Notes under the pieces: generated by a model | What the model was told of the DNA's origin: nothing | Databases searched by the model: none | The model's input: the letters and a program-made list of their open reading frames with translations, nothing else | Assembly: GCA_947447155.1 (NCBI GenBank) | Contig: CANFIN010000017.1 | Location: forward strand, 1 to 35,470 | Direction: 5' to 3' | Length of the DNA stretch: 35,470 nucleotides | Source of the DNA: Bacteroidota bacterium | GTDB lineage: Bacteria > Bacteroidota > Bacteroidia > AKYH767-A > OLB10 | Translations under genes and position numbers: made by a program | Shown: piece by piece, positions 33,223-35,470 of the stretch | Position numbering within the stretch: the first letter of the stretch is position 1 | How the letters are laid out: every line of letters begins with the position of its first letter

Positions 33223-34182
33223 ATGGGTTTATTTGGACTATTTAATCGTGATAAAAAAGAATCGCTCGATAAAGGGCTAGAAAAAACACGTGAAAGTTTT
33301 TTTTCCAAGCTTACTAAAACATTAGTAGGGAAATCAACAATTGATGATGAGGTACTCGATAATCTGGAGGAAATATTGGTTACTTCAGATGTTGGAGTAG
33401 AAACCACCCTTAAAATTGTTAAGCGTATTCAAGAAAGAGTTGCTCGCGACAAATACACTTCTGCTGGAGAATTAAACAAACTTCTTCGCGAAGAAATTGT
33501 ACTTCTTTTAGAAGAAAACAAATCATCGGACAATAATAATTTCAATACATTGAAGGATCTTCCTGCGCAACCATATGTTATTATGGTAGTAGGTGTGAAC
33601 GGTGTTGGAAAAACAACTACTATTGGTAAGCTTGCAAATCAGTTTAAATTGGCAGGTAAAAAAGTAGTCATAGGTGCTGCGGATACTTTTCGTGCTGCTG
33701 CAGTCGATCAACTTACAATTTGGGCAGATCGTGTTGGCGTTCCGATTATTTCGCAGGGAATGGGTGCTGATCCAGCTAGTGTTGCATATGATGCAGTTAG
33801 TTCAGCAAAGGCTCAAGGTGCGGATGTTTGCATTATTGATACTGCCGGAAGATTGCATAATAAAATCAACTTGATGAATGAGCTTTCTAAAATTAGAAGG
33901 GTTATGCAAAAGGTTATTCCTGATGCACCACATGAAATTTTATTGGTGCTTGATGCTTCCACCGGACAAAACGCTATTGAACAAGCTCGACAATTTATTG
34001 CTGCTACTGATGTTAACGCACTTGCATTAACGAAGCTGGATGGAACAGCAAAGGGGGGAGTTGTAATTGGAATCAGTGATCAGTTTAAAATACCTGTTAA
34101 ATATATTGGAGTTGGAGAGAAAATGGAAGATCTGCAGCTTTTTGATAGAAATGAATTTGTAAAGTCGTTGTTTAATGAATAA
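33223..34182 (+). CDS. ftsY: Signal recognition particle receptor FtsY
   Basis: A 319-residue SRP-type GTPase that receives ribosome-SRP complexes at the inner membrane. The short N-terminus (GLFGLFNRDKKESL) replaces the long acidic A domain of E. coli FtsY. The N domain (about 20-110) is followed by the G domain: G1 GVNGVGKTT (from residue 124), DTFRAAAVDQL, G3 DTAGRLHNK, G4 TKLDGTAKGG, and the closing VKYIGVGEKMEDLQLFD. The DTFRAAAVDQL motif separates FtsY from Ffh. It lies after the rpmG-DUF4295 terminator; I saw no TAnnTTTG element in the 26-bp gap, so it may depend on readthrough or an unrecognised promoter. A bidirectional terminator starts at its stop codon. Confidence 0.97.
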   Translation: MGLFGLFNRDKKESLDKGLEKTRESFFSKLTKTLVGKSTIDDEVLDNLEEILVTSDVGVETTLKIVKRIQERVARDKYTSAGELNKLLREEIVLLLEENKSSDNNNFNTLKDLPAQPYVIMVVGVNGVGKTTTIGKLANQFKLAGKKVVIGAADTFRAAAVDQLTIWADRVGVPIISQGMGADPASVAYDAVSSAKAQGADVCIIDTAGRLHNKINLMNELSKIRRVMQKVIPDAPHEILLVLDASTGQNAIEQARQFIAATDVNALALTKLDGTAKGGVVIGISDQFKIPVKYIGVGEKMEDLQLFDRNEFVKSLFNE

Positions 34183-34216
34183 AAAAAAGTCCCGAGGTTA
34201 TCTCGGGACTTTTTTT
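34182..34216. terminator. Symmetric bidirectional terminator between ftsY and the T9SS protein gene
   Basis: A GC core GTCCCGAG/CTCGGGAC (34189-34196 and 34202-34209) with a 5-nt loop is flanked by A8 and T7, giving about a 15-bp stem. The A and T runs provide a U-tract on both strands, so it can end both convergent transcripts. Confidence 0.93.
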
Positions 34217-34229
34217 ATTTAGCTATAAA

Positions 34230-35162
34230 TTATAATCGTTCAATCGATGATGTTTTTACTTTGCCGTTTTGTGTAATAACCATTTTATATGTTCCTGGAT
34301 TATTAAAATAATTGCTTACTTCTTGATTTACAGGGAAGCTCTCAAATGCTTCGCGGTAGATAAGCTTTCCTTCGATATTGTAAATGCTAATATCCATTGG
34401 TGATTTGTCGTCGCTATCAACTATTATTCTGCAATCTTTATAGCTTGGGTTCGGATAAGTGCTGATCTCAATTGGGTTGGAAGAACCTACTAAGTCATTA
34501 TTGTGGTCATCGCTGTCGCCATTACCATCGTTATCTCCATGTCCATCATGGTCATCTTTAGATTTAATTCCTAAACCAATAATGCTATAATTTCCTTTAC
34601 AATAATTAACATTATCTACTCGAGCATGAACTGTAACATAGTAAAACTTCCCATTCTTTAATGCAGGTGTTGCATTGCTAAGGTTACACCATCTTGTATT
34701 TGATACACATCTAGAAATCGGATTTGAACCTTTACCTTTAGCATCCGTTTGGATAAATGTAAAAACATATTGTGGAGCACTGCTTTGGTAGGTTAATACT
34801 AATTGACTTTTAATACTGTCATTTATAGAATAATCGTATTTGCCATTGAAATTTGAAAGCAATTCAGGTTCTTTGATAGATCTTAATACTACTGGTTGTT
34901 GCACGTAAGCCACATTGTTAGCATCGTAGCATGTTAATCCTACCGTAGCTGTATCTAATATTGCTCCCGATGAACCATCCATAATGTATTCGATTTGTCT
35001 CGAAGTTGCTCCGTTACTCCATTCATATCTATCATAACCCGTAGGGCCAATCAAGGTGAAACTTGCAGGTTTGCAACCAGTAAAGATTCCGTGCGGAGCT
35101 GTAATCTGAGCGAATGAGTTTACGCTGCTGATTAGTAATAAGGCGATAATTAATTTTTTCAT
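34230..35162 (-). CDS. Secreted protein with T9SS type A C-terminal sorting domain
   Basis: A 310-residue secreted protein. A Sec signal peptide (MKKLIIALLLISSVNSFAQ) is followed by a module with paired cysteines (C30, C79, C152, C159, C188) and beta-strand-rich sequence. An Asp/His/Asn/Gly-rich linker at about 202-223 (KDDHDGHGDNDGNGDSDDH) resembles calcium-binding DxDxDG loops. The last 80 residues are the type A sorting domain: ISTYPNPSYKDCRIIVD, MDISIYNIEGKLIYRE and GTYKMVITQNGK. The protein should be moved by the T9SS to the cell surface or outside. No catalytic domain is recognisable, so its function is unknown. No exact promoter motif was found upstream. Confidence 0.87.
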   Translation of the reverse strand: MKKLIIALLLISSVNSFAQITAPHGIFTGCKPASFTLIGPTGYDRYEWSNGATSRQIEYIMDGSSGAILDTATVGLTCYDANNVAYVQQPVVLRSIKEPELLSNFNGKYDYSINDSIKSQLVLTYQSSAPQYVFTFIQTDAKGKGSNPISRCVSNTRWCNLSNATPALKNGKFYYVTVHARVDNVNYCKGNYSIIGLGIKSKDDHDGHGDNDGNGDSDDHNNDLVGSSNPIEISTYPNPSYKDCRIIVDSDDKSPMDISIYNIEGKLIYREAFESFPVNQEVSNYFNNPGTYKMVITQNGKVKTSSIERL

Positions 35163-35470
35163 GTGTTTTTAATTTTGAAGCAATTTATTCAAGATGGTTA
35201 TATCTACTGTATAGATTTTGTAAAAGGCATGTTTTTTTAGGGCAAAAGGCATGTTTTTTTGGGCGATTTGTTTTTTGAAAATCATCAATCAGACTTGTTT
35301 TGACAACAACTGCAGCCCAAATTCTGCTCTAATTATGTTCAAATATCTTCTTATAAAGAATTGAAGAATAAGGCCGGCTTCACGAAACGATTTGGTAAAT
35401 TTGTCTAAGAAATTTAGAAAGGTGAAATCAAAAACGCTCAAGCAAAACAAAATTAATGTAGTAACACTCG
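35163..35470. other. Intergenic stretch with tandem repeat; no convincing gene
   Basis: This 308-bp stretch holds a 22/21-bp tandem direct repeat (35222-35264) and little else. A reverse-strand frame stays open from the right edge to a stop at 35289-35291 (about 59 codons, Phe-rich, ending LQLLSKQV). It could be the end of a gene outside the window but has no family resemblance. A TAAATTTG at 35396-35403 could be a forward -7 element for a gene to the right. Confidence 0.5.
35222..35264. repeat. Two-copy tandem direct repeat
   Basis: The unit is AAAAGGCATG + T7 + (A)GGGC, first copy 35222-35243 (22 bp) and second 35244-35264 (21 bp, lacking one A). It lies 60-102 bp upstream of the T9SS protein start codon on that gene's strand side. 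Confidence 0.85.

Noticed and set aside
35222-35264. CRISPR-like repeat
   Set aside because: Only two directly abutting copies with no spacers and no cas genes; it is a simple tandem duplication.
35289-35470. 3' end of a reverse-strand gene entering from the right edge
   Set aside because: The frame is open for about 59 codons but shows no family similarity and could be chance in AT-rich DNA; mentioned only in the intergenic note.

Overview
The window is a chromosomal segment of a low-GC member of the Bacteroidota. The evidence is consistent: gliding-motility genes gldF and gldG, a secreted protein with a type IX secretion (T9SS) C-terminal sorting domain, the rpmG-DUF4295-ftsY gene order, Bacteroidota-type promoters (a -7 element TAnnTTTG, several with a TTG about 19-22 bp upstream), and AT-rich upstream regions without Shine-Dalgarno motifs. 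The family or genus cannot be fixed from the sequence alone. No rRNA, tRNA, CRISPR array, insertion sequence or prophage gene was seen.

Region 1 (1-7996) is part of a surface-polysaccharide locus. It holds two AsnB-type glutamine amidotransferases (the first cut by the left edge), a reverse-strand cassette of two SAM methyltransferases and a GT4 glycosyltransferase between them, and a Wzx-like flippase directly after the second AsnB. In such loci AsnB homologues can amidate sugar uronates, so an amidated and perhaps methylated glycan is a reasonable inference.

Region 2 (7991-12385) is mostly housekeeping: a secreted TPR protein, xerD, and an overlapping forward run aroQ - CoA-transferase family III - GNAT acetyltransferase, followed by trmD.

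Region 3 (12396-18595, reverse strand) is a second polysaccharide module. A GT4 glycosyltransferase is followed by a tight operon: Wza-like export lipoprotein, Wzc-like BY-kinase with a repeat-encoded tyrosine tail, RmlC-type epimerase, and a WecA/MraY-type initiating transferase. Polymerase and other sugar-nucleotide genes are not in the window.

Region 4 (18697-23454) holds gldF, gldG and a DUF4340-like membrane-anchored protein, then dnaN with a clear terminator. Region 5 (23536-29523) is a compact run of spoT/rel, a Fur-family regulator, a STAS protein, purA and an OstA/LptA-like protein, joining stringent response, metal or redox sensing, purine synthesis and envelope biogenesis in one probable transcript. 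Region 6 (29613-34182) is cinA, rpmB, an exported M24 aminopeptidase, rpmG, a 51-codon DUF4295 gene and ftsY. Region 7 is a T9SS cargo protein on the reverse strand, separated from ftsY by a symmetric bidirectional terminator, followed by about 300 bp with a tandem repeat and no convincing gene.

The most interesting local signals are a long hairpin with a T-run whose 3' arm lies inside the first codons of the M24 peptidase gene, the 6-bp repeat that encodes the Wzc tyrosine tail, several promoter elements placed so close to start codons that leaderless mRNAs are expected, and the interleaved divergent xerD/aroQ promoters. I did not find a clearly new multi-gene system; most of the window is recognisable Bacteroidota core plus polysaccharide genes.
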